A DNA stretch of 64,000 bases from Actinomycetota bacterium (GTDB taxonomy: Bacteria > Actinomycetota > Actinomycetes > Streptosporangiales > Streptosporangiaceae). Both the position numbers and the translations under genes were made by a program. The stretch covers positions 62,001 through 126,000 of the forward strand of contig JAFAYQ010000038.1 in NCBI GenBank assembly GCA_019240215.1, given 5' to 3'. Below, one piece after another: positions 43,635 to 53,085 of this stretch. The stretch's first letter is position 1; every line of letters begins with the position of its first letter. Below the pieces are notes generated by a model. The model was not told where the DNA came from. It ran no database searches and saw only the letters and a program-made list of their open reading frames with translations.

Positions 43635-45191
43635 ATGTTAGAGGAAATTGCTGCCGCGTTGACCTCTGATATGGCTAGCAACGTAACCAGCGCGCTTCTG
43701 GATAGAGTGGCGCGCCGGCGGATTCGATGATAGCTGGCAACGGTAGTTCTCCAAGCCCTGAAGCTCGAGGCGGAAGAAAATGGGCAGTCCCTGGAGTACC
43801 CTTCCAGCGCGTCTGGCACCGCACCCCCCGGCGAACTTGACGCCTTGCTCCCGAAAGGCTTCAGAGACTGGCCCGGCTCTATTGGTGTAGAAGTTTGGCT
43901 TCCAACTGGTGGAAACAACTCTCTTGGCTCCCTGCTCAAGCGCCTCAGCCTGATTCTTGACGGGTCCGACGTTCGCGATCAGCTGACCGGCTTGCTGTTT
44001 ATCCACGGAGTGCAGCTGTCGGATGACGAAAATATAGAACTCACCAAGTATTTGGACAGTCATTCGGCGCCCGGACGAGCCCACGTCTGGGGTCCGCGCG
44101 AGGCCGCCGCACTCGTTGAGAAGCATAAGACTCAGATTGCGGCCATCCTGCCAGAGCTGTCCCTGACGGCTCTTCGGAACGAACTGCGAGGCCCGGAACC
44201 CGATTGGGAATCCCAGGCGGAGTCTCGGCTTGCTCGGCTTACTGATATCTACCGCAGCCAAGGGATAGTACTGGCCCTCGGGGCCGGGGTCTCGATCGGG
44301 ATGGGTGTGCCCAACTGGGACGAACTGGTGAGCGCCTTGTTCGTCTCGCTGGTGACCAAGCAGGTGACCGAGGACATCGATGAAGGCCAGGCGCTCGCGC
44401 TGGCCAACGCGGCCCGGATGGTCGGGAATGAGTCGCCGCTGCTGTCGGCGCGCTACCTCAGGCGCGGCTTGGAGGACGGTAACACGGGTGATTCGAAGGC
44501 CTTCCAGCAGGCGCTCGCGGCTGTGCTTTATGGCCATATTGGCTCAGCACGGTCGGCATCTCCGCTGCTGAAAGAATTGGCAAAGATATGTATGCCACTC
44601 CGCACCGGGGCGAAGATTCACTCCGTCATAACGTATAACTTTGATGATCTGCTGGAAAAGGTTCTCTTTGGAGAAGGTATACGCTCCAGGAGCGTCTACT
44701 CGGCACGGCATCATCCCGATGAGACCGAGCTGCCAATCTTTCACGTACACGGCTTTCTTCCACAGGACGCCAGTAAATTCGGCGATCTTCAGGAGGGCCT
44801 CCTGGCCTTTTCCGAAGAAGGCTATCATCAACTGTTCAAGGACCCTTACCACTGGACGAATGTCATACAGCTGCAAGCATTTCAGCAGCAAACGTGCGTT
44901 TTCGTGGGCCTGTCGCTGACTGACCCCAACCTGCGGCGCCTGCTGGAATACGCCGCTACCTCTCGCGATGAACCCCGGCACTTCGCGTTTATGAAGAGGA
45001 CCTCGGTCGATGAGCTCCTGGCGTCGCAGGAGAAGGGTGGAGAGGTGACGGTGACGCACAAGGCTGCCAGCGATTTTCTCCGGGTTCACCACAGCTTGCA
45101 AGATCGTGTCTTCGGGGAGCTGGGCCTTGAAGTCATCTGGTTTGACGACTACGAGAAAATGCCGACGGCGGTGGCGAAGCTGAGAGGCTGA
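43635..45191 (+). pseudogene. SIR2-domain defence-type protein interrupted by two consecutive stop codons
   Basis: One frame runs from ATG 43635 (GGGGGG upstream) to 45191 except for TGA-TAG at 43728-43733 after 31 codons (LEEIAAALTSDMASNVTSAL then RVARRRIR). Beyond the stops the same frame continues as LATVVLQALKLEAEENGQSL, then LDALLPKGFRDWPGSIGVEV, a possible degenerate nuclease-like fold. A SIR2 domain follows: IVLALGAGVSIGMGVPNWDE, HSVITYNFDDLLEKVLF with the NAD Asn/Asp, FHVHGFLPQD with the catalytic His, and CVFVGLSLTDPNLRRLLEY. No good start lies between the stops and TTG 43845. SIR2 proteins of this type deplete NAD in phage defence. Codon use is clearly less GC-rich than neighbours. 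Decay, readthrough or sequence error are possible. Confidence 0.68.
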
Positions 45192-45197
45192 TGCAGA

Positions 45198-45230
45198 ACG
45201 GCCCGGCCCCCACCAGGAGGGCCGGGCCGT
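45198..45230. terminator. Bidirectional hairpin terminator between the SIR2 and sucB genes
   Basis: ACGGCCCGGCCC (45198-45209) pairs perfectly with GGGCCGGGCCGT (45219-45230), a 12-bp stem with a 9-base loop. It starts 6 bases after the SIR2 stop and ends 23 bases before the sucB stop. No U-run follows, as is usual for actinomycete terminators. Placed between convergent genes, it can serve both. Confidence 0.8.
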
Positions 45231-45253
45231 CAGTGCCCGAAAGCCAGCGCTGG

Positions 45254-46894
45254 TTACAGGCCGAGCTCGGCTTCGAAGCTGCCTTCTTCCAGCCGCTCCT
45301 TGACCGTGACCAGGAAGCGGGCCGCGTCGGCGCCGTCGACCAGGCGGTGGTCGTAGGTGAGGGCCAGGTAGACGACCGAGCGGACCGCGATCACTTCGCC
45401 GAGGGCCGGGTCGTCGACCACGACCGGGCGCTTGACCACGGTGCCGGTGCCGAGGATGCCGACCTCCGGCTGGTTGATGATCGGGGTGTCGAACAGGGCA
45501 CCCCGGCTGCCGGTGTTGGTCAGCGTGAACGTGCTGCCGGCCAGCTCGTCCGGCCCGACCTGGCCGGACCGGGTCCGGTTGGCGAGGTCGGCGATCTTGC
45601 GGGCCAGGCCGCCCAGGTTGAGGTCACCGGCGTTGTGGATGACCGGGACCATCAGGCCGCGGTCGGTGTCGACGGCGATGCCCAGGTGCTCGTTGTCGTG
45701 GTAGATGACCTGCTTGTTGGCCGTGTCGATGACCGCGTTGAGCTTCGGGTGCACCTTCAGCGCCTCGATCGCGGCCAGCGCGAAGAACGGCAGGAAGCTG
45801 AGCTTGACGCCCTCGCGGGCCTCGAAGTCCTGCTTGGCCCGCTGGCGCAGCCGCGCGATCGCGGTCACGTCGGCCTCGACCACGGTGGTGAGCTGAGCCG
45901 AGGTCTGCAGCGACTCCACCATCCGCTGGGCGATGACCTGGCGGGGCCGGGACATCCGCTGGGTGGTGCCGCGCAGCGCCGACGGCACCACGGCCGGCCG
46001 GGACGGCGCCGACGGCTGACCCGCGGGGGCGGCCGCGGCCGGAGCGGGCGCGGCCGGCTGACCAGGCGCCGCCGGAGCCGGAGCCGCCGCCGGAGCGGCC
46101 GGGGCCGGAGCAGCGGCCGCCGGAGCGGCCTGGGTCTGGGCGGCCTCCTGCTCGCGCCGGGTGCGGGCCGCGTCGAGCACGTCCTGCTTGCGGATGCGGC
46201 CGCCGACGCCGGTGCCCTGCACCGACTCCAGGTCGACGCCGTGCTCGGACGCCAGCTTGCGGACCAGCGGGGTCACGTACGGGCCGTCGCTGCCGGACGG
46301 CGACGACTCCCGGGACTCCTGCTGCTGCGGAGCCGCGGCGGGCGCCTGAGACGCCTGCGCCGGCTGAGGCGCCTGAGGCTCCTGGGGCGCCTGCGCCGGA
46401 GGAGCCGCCTGCGTCGCCTGAGGCTGCTGGGGCGCCTGCGCCGGGGGAGCCGAAGGCGGCGGAGTCTGCTGCGCAGGCGGCGACCAGGCCGGAGCCGGCG
46501 CCGGCGCGGCCGCCTGGGCCGGAGCCGCCGAGCCCGCCCCGTTTGACCCCGAGCCCGAGTCACCATCCGACGAGGCCGGCGCCGCCTCCGATACCGGCGC
46601 TTCCTGCGCAGGCTGCCCGCCGTCCGCCGCCGGAGCGTCACCACCGCCCGCGCCGTCACCCTCCTCGATCACCGCGAGCTGGGCGCCGACCTCCACGGTC
46701 TCGTCCTCGCCGACGGCGATCTGGCGCAGCACGCCGGCTGCGGGGGAGGGAATCTCGGTGTCGACCTTGTCGGTCGACACCTCGAGGAGCGGCTCATCCG
46801 CCTCCACGCGCTCGCCTTCCTTCTTCAGCCAGCGCGTGACGGTGCCCTCTGTGACGCTCTCGCCGAGCTGAGGCATGGATACCGAGACCGACAT
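45254..46894 (-). CDS. sucB: 2-oxoacid dehydrogenase E2 (dihydrolipoamide acyltransferase)
   Basis: 546 residues. The single lipoyl domain has the modified Lys in [20 protein letters not shown] near residue 43. A long Ala/Pro/Gln-rich swinging linker (about 80-205) follows. The E3-binding domain is [20 protein letters not shown] and [13 protein letters not shown]. The catalytic core ends with the HxxxD of [16 protein letters not shown] near 520. Many actinomycete homologues have two lipoyl domains; here only one is seen. It makes the acyl-lipoate to CoA transfer in the 2-oxoglutarate or pyruvate complex. The E3 gene lpdA lies 54 bases upstream. Confidence 0.93.
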   Translation of the reverse strand: MSVSVSMPQLGESVTEGTVTRWLKKEGERVEADEPLLEVSTDKVDTEIPSPAAGVLRQIAVGEDETVEVGAQLAVIEEGDGAGGGDAPAADGGQPAQEAPVSEAAPASSDGDSGSGSNGAGSAAPAQAAAPAPAPAWSPPAQQTPPPSAPPAQAPQQPQATQAAPPAQAPQEPQAPQPAQASQAPAAAPQQQESRESSPSGSDGPYVTPLVRKLASEHGVDLESVQGTGVGGRIRKQDVLDAARTRREQEAAQTQAAPAAAAPAPAAPAAAPAPAAPGQPAAPAPAAAAPAGQPSAPSRPAVVPSALRGTTQRMSRPRQVIAQRMVESLQTSAQLTTVVEADVTAIARLRQRAKQDFEAREGVKLSFLPFFALAAIEALKVHPKLNAVIDTANKQVIYHDNEHLGIAVDTDRGLMVPVIHNAGDLNLGGLARKIADLANRTRSGQVGPDELAGSTFTLTNTGSRGALFDTPIINQPEVGILGTGTVVKRPVVVDDPALGEVIAVRSVVYLALTYDHRLVDGADAARFLVTVKERLEEGSFEAELGL

Positions 46895-46932
46895 TGTTCC
46901 GGTGACTCCTTCGTGAGCGCACGCGTGCCCGG

Positions 46933-46962
46933 GTCAGGCGTGTACGTGTCAGGCGTGTACGT
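46933..46962. repeat. 15-bp tandem duplication at the 3' end of lpdA
   Basis: GTCAGGCGTGTACGT is repeated exactly at 46933-46947 and 46948-46962. The second copy contains the lpdA stop codon, so the first lies in the gap to sucB and repeats the His-Val-His-Ala-stop coding end after the real stop. It looks like simple slippage. Confidence 0.85.
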
Positions 46963-48343
46963 GCAGGGGCTTGCCGGCGAGCGCCAGCATGGCCTCGCCG
47001 ATGATCTCCGACTGGGTGGGGTGCGGGTGGATCAGCTGCGCCACGTCGGACGGCTCGGCTTCCCAGTTGTAGATGAGCTGGCCTTCGGCGATCAGCTCGC
47101 CGACCCGGCTGCCCACCAGGTGAATGCCGAGGACGCGGCCGGGGCTGCCATCCTCGTTCCTGGCCGCGATGACCTTGCCCGCGCCCTGCGTCTGCAGGAT
47201 CACGCTCCGGCCGTTGCCGCCCAGAGGGTAGGTGAACTCCACGGTCTCGATCCCCCGGTCGGCGGCCTGGGCGGCGGTGATGCCGACCGAGGCGACCTCG
47301 GGGTCGCTGTAGGTGATGCGGGGCACGCCGTCGTAGTCGATCGGGTGCACCTCGAGGCCGCCGATCCGCTCGGCGACCAGGATGCCCTCCCCGAACCCGA
47401 CGTGCGCGAGCTGCGGGGTGGCGATCAGGTCACCGACCGCCGAGATCGTTGGCACCGAGGTCCGGCAGTACTCGTCGACCTTCACGTAGCCACGCTCGAT
47501 CTCCACGCCGACCTGCTCGTAACCGAGGTCGGCCGAGACCGGGCCGCGGCCGACCGCGACCAGCAGGATCTCGGCGTCCAGGGTCTTGCCGCCGGCCAGG
47601 GTCACCTGGACCCCGCTGTCGGTGTGCTTGACGCTCTCGAACCGGGCGCCGAGCTCGAAGCCGATGCCACGGCGGCGGAACGCCCGCTGCAGCAGCCGGG
47701 CACTGGCCTCGTCCTCCAGCGGCACCAGCTGGGGCATCATCTCCACGATGGTGACCTCGGCCCCGAACGAGCGCCACACGCTGGCGAACTCGACGCCGAT
47801 GACGCCGCCGCCGAGGATGATCACCGAGCTGGGCACCCGCCCGAACTTGAGCGCATCGTCGCTGGAGATGACCCGCTCGCCGTCCAGCTCCAGGCCGGGC
47901 AGGCTCTTGGGCACCGAACCGGTGGCCAGCACGATGTGCTCGCCCTCGTAGACCGTGTCGCCCACCTGCACCTGGGTCGGCGAGATGAGCCGCCCGGAGC
48001 CCTCGATGGTGTCGATCTTGCGGCTGGCCAGGGTGGACTGCAGGCCCTTCCAGAGCCGGTCCACCACCTTGTCCTTGTAGGAGTGGACGCCGTCGATGTC
48101 GATGCCGTCGTAGCTGGACCGAACGCCGAAGGTCTCGCTGTCGCGGGCCTGGTCGGCGATCTCGGCCGAGTGCAGCAGCGCCTTGGTCGGGATGCAGCCC
48201 CGGTGCAGGCAGGTGCCGCCGACCTTGTCCTTCTCGATCAGCGCGACGCGCTTGCCCATCTCGGCCGCACGCAGTGCGCAGGCGTACCCTCCGCTGCCGC
48301 CACCCAGGATCACGATGTCGTAGGCGGCGTTGCCCTCTGCCAC
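46949..48343 (-). CDS. lpdA: Dihydrolipoamide dehydrogenase (E3)
   Basis: 464 residues. FAD-binding YDIVILGGGSGGYACALRAA at the start; redox disulfide in GGTCLHRGCIPTKALLHSAE near 42; NAD loop SVIILGGGVIGVEFASVWRS near 177; VPTISAVGDLIATPQLAHVG near 308; and the catalytic HPHPTQSEIIGEA near 445. It reoxidises dihydrolipoyl groups on E2. AGGGAG lies 6-7 bases before the GTG at 48343. It is in the same direction as sucB and likely co-transcribed. Confidence 0.96.
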   Translation of the reverse strand: MAEGNAAYDIVILGGGSGGYACALRAAEMGKRVALIEKDKVGGTCLHRGCIPTKALLHSAEIADQARDSETFGVRSSYDGIDIDGVHSYKDKVVDRLWKGLQSTLASRKIDTIEGSGRLISPTQVQVGDTVYEGEHIVLATGSVPKSLPGLELDGERVISSDDALKFGRVPSSVIILGGGVIGVEFASVWRSFGAEVTIVEMMPQLVPLEDEASARLLQRAFRRRGIGFELGARFESVKHTDSGVQVTLAGGKTLDAEILLVAVGRGPVSADLGYEQVGVEIERGYVKVDEYCRTSVPTISAVGDLIATPQLAHVGFGEGILVAERIGGLEVHPIDYDGVPRITYSDPEVASVGITAAQAADRGIETVEFTYPLGGNGRSVILQTQGAGKVIAARNEDGSPGRVLGIHLVGSRVGELIAEGQLIYNWEAEPSDVAQLIHPHPTQSEIIGEAMLALAGKPLHVHA

Positions 48344-48529
48344 GGAAAGCTCCCTATCTGTCAATTCAAAGTCGCCGCATTCATCATTCCACTCCGGCGG
48401 ACCGCTTAGGAGGCGAGTTTGCCCACGCAGACGGTCCGCGAGAGTGAGTCTGCCCACGATCACCGCGGCTTACCCAGCATGATCATGGCGTCGCAGGCGC
48501 GGTCAACCGCCGGGCGGCCACGCCTGTTT

Positions 48530-48581
48530 GAGAAAAAGCAAAAGCCCCCGGCCGGTCATTCCCCGGGCAGTTGGCCGGCCG
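48530..48581 (-). terminator. Intrinsic-type terminator at the end of pepA
   Basis: On the minus strand a 7-bp stem (CGGCCGG at 48581-48575 with CCGGCCG at 48555-48549) overlaps the last pepA codons and is followed by GGGGCTTTTGCTTTTT, an unusually clear U-tract for this GC-rich genome. It would end pepA transcription before lpdA. The rest of 48344-48529 holds the lpdA promoter region; no other gene is seen. Confidence 0.55.
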
Positions 48582-50136
48582 CCACGTCCTCCGCGATCTG
48601 GACCAGGGCGCGGGTGGCCGCGCCGGTACCTCCGCGCGGGGTGTAGCCCCAGGCCCCGGACTCGTTGAAGGACGGCCCGGCGATGTCGAGGTGGGCCCAG
48701 GCCACCCCGGCGGGCACGAACTCGCGCAGGAACAGGCCCGCCACCAGCATGCCGCCGTTGCGGTCGCCGGACACGTTGGTCAGGTCGGCCACGGTCGAGT
48801 CGAGGCCCTTGCGCAGCTCTTCCGGCAGCGGCATCGCCCAGGCGGGCTCGCCCGACCGGACCGAAGCATCCGCCACCCCGGCCGCCAGCGTGTCGCTGTT
48901 GGCCATCACCCCGGCCACCCGGGACCCCAGCGCCACCAGCTGCGCCCCGGTCAGGGTGGCGATGTCGATCAGCAGGTCGGGGGAGTCCTGGGCGGACCGG
49001 GCCATCGCGTCGGCCATGACCAGGCGGCCCTCGGCGTCGGTGTTCAGCACCTCGACGGTCTTGCCGCCGTGGATGGTGATCACATCCGACGGCCGCTGGG
49101 CCGATCCGCTCGGCATGTTCTCGGCCATGGCCAGGTAGCCGACCACGTTGACGGCGGGCCGCAGGGCCGCGATGGCCTGCAGCGCGCCGAGCACGGCGGC
49201 CGCGCCTCCCATGTCCGACTTCATCCACTCCATCGACTTGGGCGGCTTGAGCGACAGGCCGCCGGAGTCGAACGTGATGCCCTTCCCGACCAGCGCCAGC
49301 GTGCGGGTCGCGTCCGGGTGGGTGTAGGCCAGCCGGACCAGCCGGGGCGGGTGCACCGAGCCCTGGCCGACGCCGAGGATGCCGCCGTAGCCGCCCTCGG
49401 CCAGCTGGTGCTCGTCCAGCACCTCGATGTCGAGCCCGGCGGCGGCCGCCACCCGCTGCGCCTCGGCCGCGAAGGTGGCCGGCACCAGGTCGGACGGGCC
49501 GGTGTTGACCAGGTCACGGACCAGCGTGACGGCGTCGGCGAGCACCTGGGCGCGCTGCGCGGCGGCGCCCGCCCGGTCGGCCGGGAGCGCGGTCAGCAGG
49601 GTCAGCTCGGCGTCGGTGCCGATACCGGTGGTGCGGTAGCGCCGGAACGAGTAACCGCCGAGCAGCGCGCCCACCGCCACCGCCCCGGCCTCGGTTGCGT
49701 CCCGGGCCGGGAGCGCCAGCGCGATGTGCCGCTTCTCGCCGCGGGCGGAGTCCGCGCCGTTCGGCCCGGTGCCGTTCAGCCCGGCCGGCTGGCGTCCGGC
49801 GGTGAGGACCCGGACGGCCGCGCCGGCCGCCCGCCGCAGCTTCTCCGGCTCGAACCGCGCCTCGTCGCCGTCGCCCGTGTTGCTGACGGGGCCCAGGCCG
49901 ACCGCCACGATGACCGGGACCGGCAGCCGCCCGGCCGCCGGGATCTTGGTCACTTCCTCGGCCCGGCCGGTCGCGTCGAGCGCGGTGAGCAGCTCGGTCA
50001 GGGTGCCGCCGAGGGCATCGTCCACATCGCTGGCCCCGGGGGCGGGCCGGGGCCCGTCCTCACCCTGGACCACGCCGACGATGAGAGCGTCGGCCTCGGT
50101 GGCGTGCGCCGACGCCTCGCTGGTGTGAATCGTCAT
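48556..50136 (-). CDS. pepA: Leucyl aminopeptidase (M17)
   Basis: 526 residues. The M17 catalytic part has VGKGITFDSGGLSLKPPKSM near residue 290 with the first Lys and Asp, MKSDMGGAAAVLGALQAI, and the signature EVLNTDAEGRLVMADAMA near 370 with Asp, Glu and Arg. Two metal ions sit in this site; the enzyme trims N-terminal residues from peptides. The N-terminal domain is divergent, as usual. In many actinomycetes pepA is next to lpdA and sucB, as here. Confidence 0.95.
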   Translation of the reverse strand: MTIHTSEASAHATEADALIVGVVQGEDGPRPAPGASDVDDALGGTLTELLTALDATGRAEEVTKIPAAGRLPVPVIVAVGLGPVSNTGDGDEARFEPEKLRRAAGAAVRVLTAGRQPAGLNGTGPNGADSARGEKRHIALALPARDATEAGAVAVGALLGGYSFRRYRTTGIGTDAELTLLTALPADRAGAAAQRAQVLADAVTLVRDLVNTGPSDLVPATFAAEAQRVAAAAGLDIEVLDEHQLAEGGYGGILGVGQGSVHPPRLVRLAYTHPDATRTLALVGKGITFDSGGLSLKPPKSMEWMKSDMGGAAAVLGALQAIAALRPAVNVVGYLAMAENMPSGSAQRPSDVITIHGGKTVEVLNTDAEGRLVMADAMARSAQDSPDLLIDIATLTGAQLVALGSRVAGVMANSDTLAAGVADASVRSGEPAWAMPLPEELRKGLDSTVADLTNVSGDRNGGMLVAGLFLREFVPAGVAWAHLDIAGPSFNESGAWGYTPRGGTGAATRALVQIAEDVAAGQLPGE

Positions 50137-50460
50137 CGTCACCCTGCCGATGCTAGTGCCTGGACGGTGCGCGCCCGCCATCTCGCACTCCGGCCTCCTG
50201 CCTGCTCCAACTGCCTGCTCCGGCCATCGGTGGCCCGCTGTAAGCGGCGGCGCTCAGACCTGCGAGATAACTGACGCGATGTTTGAAATAGACCCTATTT
50301 CACCGATGCCGTTGGTTTTCCCGCCGCCAGGCGATGTGTGCTGATCTGTGTCCTGGTCTCCGGCGGCGGGCGCCCAGGTCAGGCGTCAATCTAACGATTG
50401 TTACATTTACATTTGAACAGCGGTTACCCTCGAAGGATGAGCACCGCCTCCGAGGAGCAT
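50137..50460. other. 324-base gap with a 7-bp palindrome, no gene seen
   Basis: The gap lies between pepA, whose promoter must be here, and the end of the ChrB-like gene. GAAATAG-ACC-CTATTTC at 50285-50301 is a perfect 17-base palindrome in an AT-rich patch, possibly an operator for pepA. An ATG at 50437 with AAGG upstream opens a short frame that enters the antisense of the ChrB-like gene; nothing about it looks like protein. Confidence 0.5.
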
Positions 50461-51003
50461 TCAGTGGCCCTCGTCAGCTTCGGCGTACACCCGGGCAGCG
50501 TACGCCTCCAGCGACTGCTCGCAGCTGGCCAGCGCCTTCTCGGTGGCGGCGCGGCCGTCGGCCCCGAACACGTCGCGCTCCCGGACCCGGCCCAGCCAGT
50601 TCCGCAGCTTCACCAGGTCGACCTCGTTCTCCTCCAGCTCGGCGTAGGTGAAGTGGTTGGCGGTGTACTCCTTCTCCACCTGCTGCAGGAAGTCCGCGCA
50701 CTTGTCGACGATCTCCTCGTACTCGTCGTTCCTGGCCGCCTGGAACTGTGCCCGCACCTCGGGCTCGCCCGCCAGCACGTCGCACGACAGCAGCACCGCC
50801 GACCCGGACATGTCGAGGATCTCCCGCCGCAGCTTGCGCAGCGAACGCTCGGCCGGTCCGGTCCGGGGGAGCGCCGCCGCCGAGTTCTGCAGGTAGATGG
50901 CGCCCAGGCTCTTGATCCGGCGCCACACGGTGGAGCGCAGCCGGGTCGGCTCGGACGGCACCCGGTAGATCAGCACCAGCCAGCCCGCCGGTTCTTCGCT
51001 CAT
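50461..51003 (-). CDS. ChrB-like (chromate resistance regulator family, N-terminal type) protein
   Basis: 180 residues: WLVLIYRVPSEPTRLRSTVW, RRIKSLGAIYLQNSAAALPR, SGSAVLLSCDVLAGEPEVRA, YEEIVDKCADFLQQVEKEYT and FTYAELEENEVDLVKLRNWL. These match the ChrB N-terminal domain (alpha/beta with long helices), without the chromate-sensing C-terminal half. In ChrB proteins this part acts in regulation of the chromate transporter. Here the divergent gene is a COG4280 membrane protein. Function is uncertain. Confidence 0.75.
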   Translation of the reverse strand: MSEEPAGWLVLIYRVPSEPTRLRSTVWRRIKSLGAIYLQNSAAALPRTGPAERSLRKLRREILDMSGSAVLLSCDVLAGEPEVRAQFQAARNDEYEEIVDKCADFLQQVEKEYTANHFTYAELEENEVDLVKLRNWLGRVRERDVFGADGRAATEKALASCEQSLEAYAARVYAEADEGH

Positions 51004-51038
51004 GGATCTATTCTCACCTACTCCTTGGTGGAGGTTCA

Positions 51039-51785
51039 GTGAACGCGCTTCCCCTCGCCCTCACCGTGTTCGTGGCCTGCCTGGTCGAGGCGGTCGAGGC
51101 GCTCACGATCGTGCTCGCGGCCGGCCTGACCCGGGAGTGGCGGTCCACCTTCCAGGGCATGGCGGTCGCGCTGGTCGTGCTGGCCGCGATCTCGGCCGCC
51201 CTCGGCCCCGCTCTCACCCTGATCCCGCTGGGTGCGCTGCGGCTGGTGGTGGGGGCGCTGCTGGCCATCTTCGGCATCCAGTGGCTGCGCAAGGCGATCC
51301 TGCGCGCCACCGGCCACAAGGCCCTGCACGACGAGGCGAGCGCCTACCAGCGCGAAGTAACGGCGGCCGCCGCGGCCGGGCGCCGATCCGGACGTGGCGT
51401 CCGCGACTGGTACGCGTTCACCTTGTCCTTTAAAGGGGTCCTACTGGAGGGACTGGAGGTCGTGTTCATCGTCGTCACGTTCGGGAGCAACCAGGGCAGC
51501 CTCTGGCCGGCCGTGATCGCCGCCGCGGCCGCCGTGCTGGTGGTGGCCGGGATCGGGGTCGCCGTGCGGGCCCCGCTGGCCCGGGTTCCCGAGAACGCGA
51601 TGAAGTTCGCGGTCGGCGTCATGCTCACTTCGTTCGGCACGTTCTGGGGGGCCGAAGGGGCCGGGGTCAACTGGCCCGGTCACGACGCCGCCCTGCTGGT
51701 GCTGGTGCCGGTGATGCTGGTCGTCGCGCTCGGCTACGTCCTGCTGCTGCGCGGCCAGTCCCGTCAGGAGGTCATGAGCTCATGA
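51039..51785 (+). CDS. COG4280-type membrane protein, possible cation transporter
   Basis: 248 residues, about six or seven helices in two similar halves. Each half has an acidic motif in a helix: ACLVEAVEALTIVLAAGLTR near residue 15 and FKGVLLEGLEVVFIVVTFGS near 140. Paired E-x-x-E type motifs in inverted halves recall GDT1/TMEM165 and FTR1-like cation carriers. No transport has been shown for COG4280. The GTG has TGGAGG upstream. The next gene overlaps its stop by 4 bases. Confidence 0.72.
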   Translation: MNALPLALTVFVACLVEAVEALTIVLAAGLTREWRSTFQGMAVALVVLAAISAALGPALTLIPLGALRLVVGALLAIFGIQWLRKAILRATGHKALHDEASAYQREVTAAAAAGRRSGRGVRDWYAFTLSFKGVLLEGLEVVFIVVTFGSNQGSLWPAVIAAAAAVLVVAGIGVAVRAPLARVPENAMKFAVGVMLTSFGTFWGAEGAGVNWPGHDAALLVLVPVMLVVALGYVLLLRGQSRQEVMSS

Positions 51786-51979
51786 ACCGTTTGCGTTCGG
51801 CCTGGGATTTCGCCTACGACTTCGTGGTCGGCGACGACTGGCGCGGCGCCGTCACCGTCGTGCTCGCGCTGGCGCTGACCGCGTTGTTCGTGCACCTGGC
51901 CCACGTCAATGCCTGGTGGCTGCTGCCGGTGGGTGTGGTCGCGGCGCTCGGCTGGTCGCTGCGCCGGGCTGTCCGCTGA
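51782..51979 (+). CDS. 65-residue membrane protein coupled to the COG4280 gene
   Basis: RLRSAWDFAYDFVVGDDWRG is an amphipathic, acidic head; TVVLALALTALFVHLA and WWLLPVGVVAALGWSL are two membrane segments; it ends in basic RRAVR. The ATG overlaps the preceding stop (ATGA), so translation is coupled. That linkage suggests an accessory subunit of the COG4280 protein. No family recognised. Confidence 0.78.
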   Translation: MNRLRSAWDFAYDFVVGDDWRGAVTVVLALALTALFVHLAHVNAWWLLPVGVVAALGWSLRRAVR

Positions 51980-52005
51980 GCTGAGTCGGCCGCTGCGCCG
52001 GGCGG

Positions 52006-53007
52006 TCAGCTGATCGCGGTGACCAGCAGGCAGGCAGCGGTGGCGGCCTCGGCCACCGCGCCGAGCACGTCGCCGGTGATCCCGCCCAGCCGCCGGGCCC
52101 CGTGCTCGCCCAGCGCCACCCCGGCCACCAGGCCGGCCGCCACCGCGACCGGCAGGATCCACTCGACCGGGACATTCGCCACCGCCGCGGCCAAAAAGAT
52201 TCCGCCGACCGTGACCGCCAGCACCGCCGCCGTGAGCACGGCCGCGGTGACCGGGGCGACGCTGTCGGCCACCATGGCGCCGAGCCCGTCCGGCCGGGCC
52301 GGGGGCATCCCCCGGCGGCAGGCCCAGATGATGGCCAGCCGCCCGGTCACCGCGGCCACGATGACCGCGGGCACCCCACGCCCGGCCGCGTCGGCCTGGG
52401 TCAGCCCGGCCACCTGGATCAGCAGCGTGAACACCAGCGTCACCACCCCGAACGGCCCGATGTCGGACCGCTTCATGATCGCCAGCGCCTCGGCCGGCGG
52501 CCGCCGGCTGCCGAGCCCGTCGGCCAGGTCGGCCAGCCCGTCCAGGTGCAGGCCGCGGCTCAGCACCGCCAGCGACCCGACCGCCAGCACCGCCGCCACC
52601 AGCGGCCCGGTGTGCAGCAGGTGCCCGGCCACGTAGAGCACGGCGGCCGCGATCGCGCCGAGCACCAGCCCGACGGCCGGCGCCCACAGCATCGCCTCGG
52701 CCGCCGTCGCCCGGGTCGGCCTGGCCGCCGCCGCCGGCCGCTCGTCGGGCCGGTCGGCCAGGGGTGGCTCGGCGGCCGGCCAGGGCGGCCCGGTCGGTTC
52801 GCCCGACGAGCCGTACGAGCCGGCCGAGCCCCCCGCGCCGTACGAGCCGGTCCCGTCCGGCACGGTGGCCCGGCCGGGCCGGGGCGACCACGTCCGGTCC
52901 GGCCGGCCCGGGCCCGGCGGCGGCTGGCGGGCCCGGGTGGCCGGCACGATCGACTCCGGCAGGATGCTCAGCATCGTCACCGACAGCCTCAGCCCGTCAC
53001 GGCTCAT
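52006..53007 (-). CDS. cobS: Adenosylcobinamide-GDP ribazoletransferase with a Pro/Gly-rich insertion
   Basis: 333 residues; typical CobS is about 250. Motifs: GLHLDGLADLADGLGSRRPP, IMKRSDIGPFGVVTLVFTLL, RRGMPPARPDGLGAMVADSV and RRLGGITGDVLGAVAEAA. It joins adenosylcobinamide-GDP to ribazole in the membrane, the last step of coenzyme B12 assembly. After the first 20 residues there is a disordered stretch of about 75 Pro/Gly/Ser residues (GSYGAGGSAGSYGSSGEP) before the first helix. Other cob genes are not in the window. Confidence 0.9.
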   Translation of the reverse strand: MSRDGLRLSVTMLSILPESIVPATRARQPPPGPGRPDRTWSPRPGRATVPDGTGSYGAGGSAGSYGSSGEPTGPPWPAAEPPLADRPDERPAAAARPTRATAAEAMLWAPAVGLVLGAIAAAVLYVAGHLLHTGPLVAAVLAVGSLAVLSRGLHLDGLADLADGLGSRRPPAEALAIMKRSDIGPFGVVTLVFTLLIQVAGLTQADAAGRGVPAVIVAAVTGRLAIIWACRRGMPPARPDGLGAMVADSVAPVTAAVLTAAVLAVTVGGIFLAAAVANVPVEWILPVAVAAGLVAGVALGEHGARRLGGITGDVLGAVAEAATAACLLVTAIS

Positions 53008-53085
53008 GATGGTTCACCTTAGGGCGAACAACTGCTACGCAGCAGCGCCTTTCCGGTCTCAAAGCAGACACGTACTATCTCAAGT

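Noticed and set aside
50437-51042. Plus-strand frame with a start near 50437 antisense to the ChrB-like gene
   Set aside because: The reading is a shadow; ChrB-type motifs are on the minus strand.
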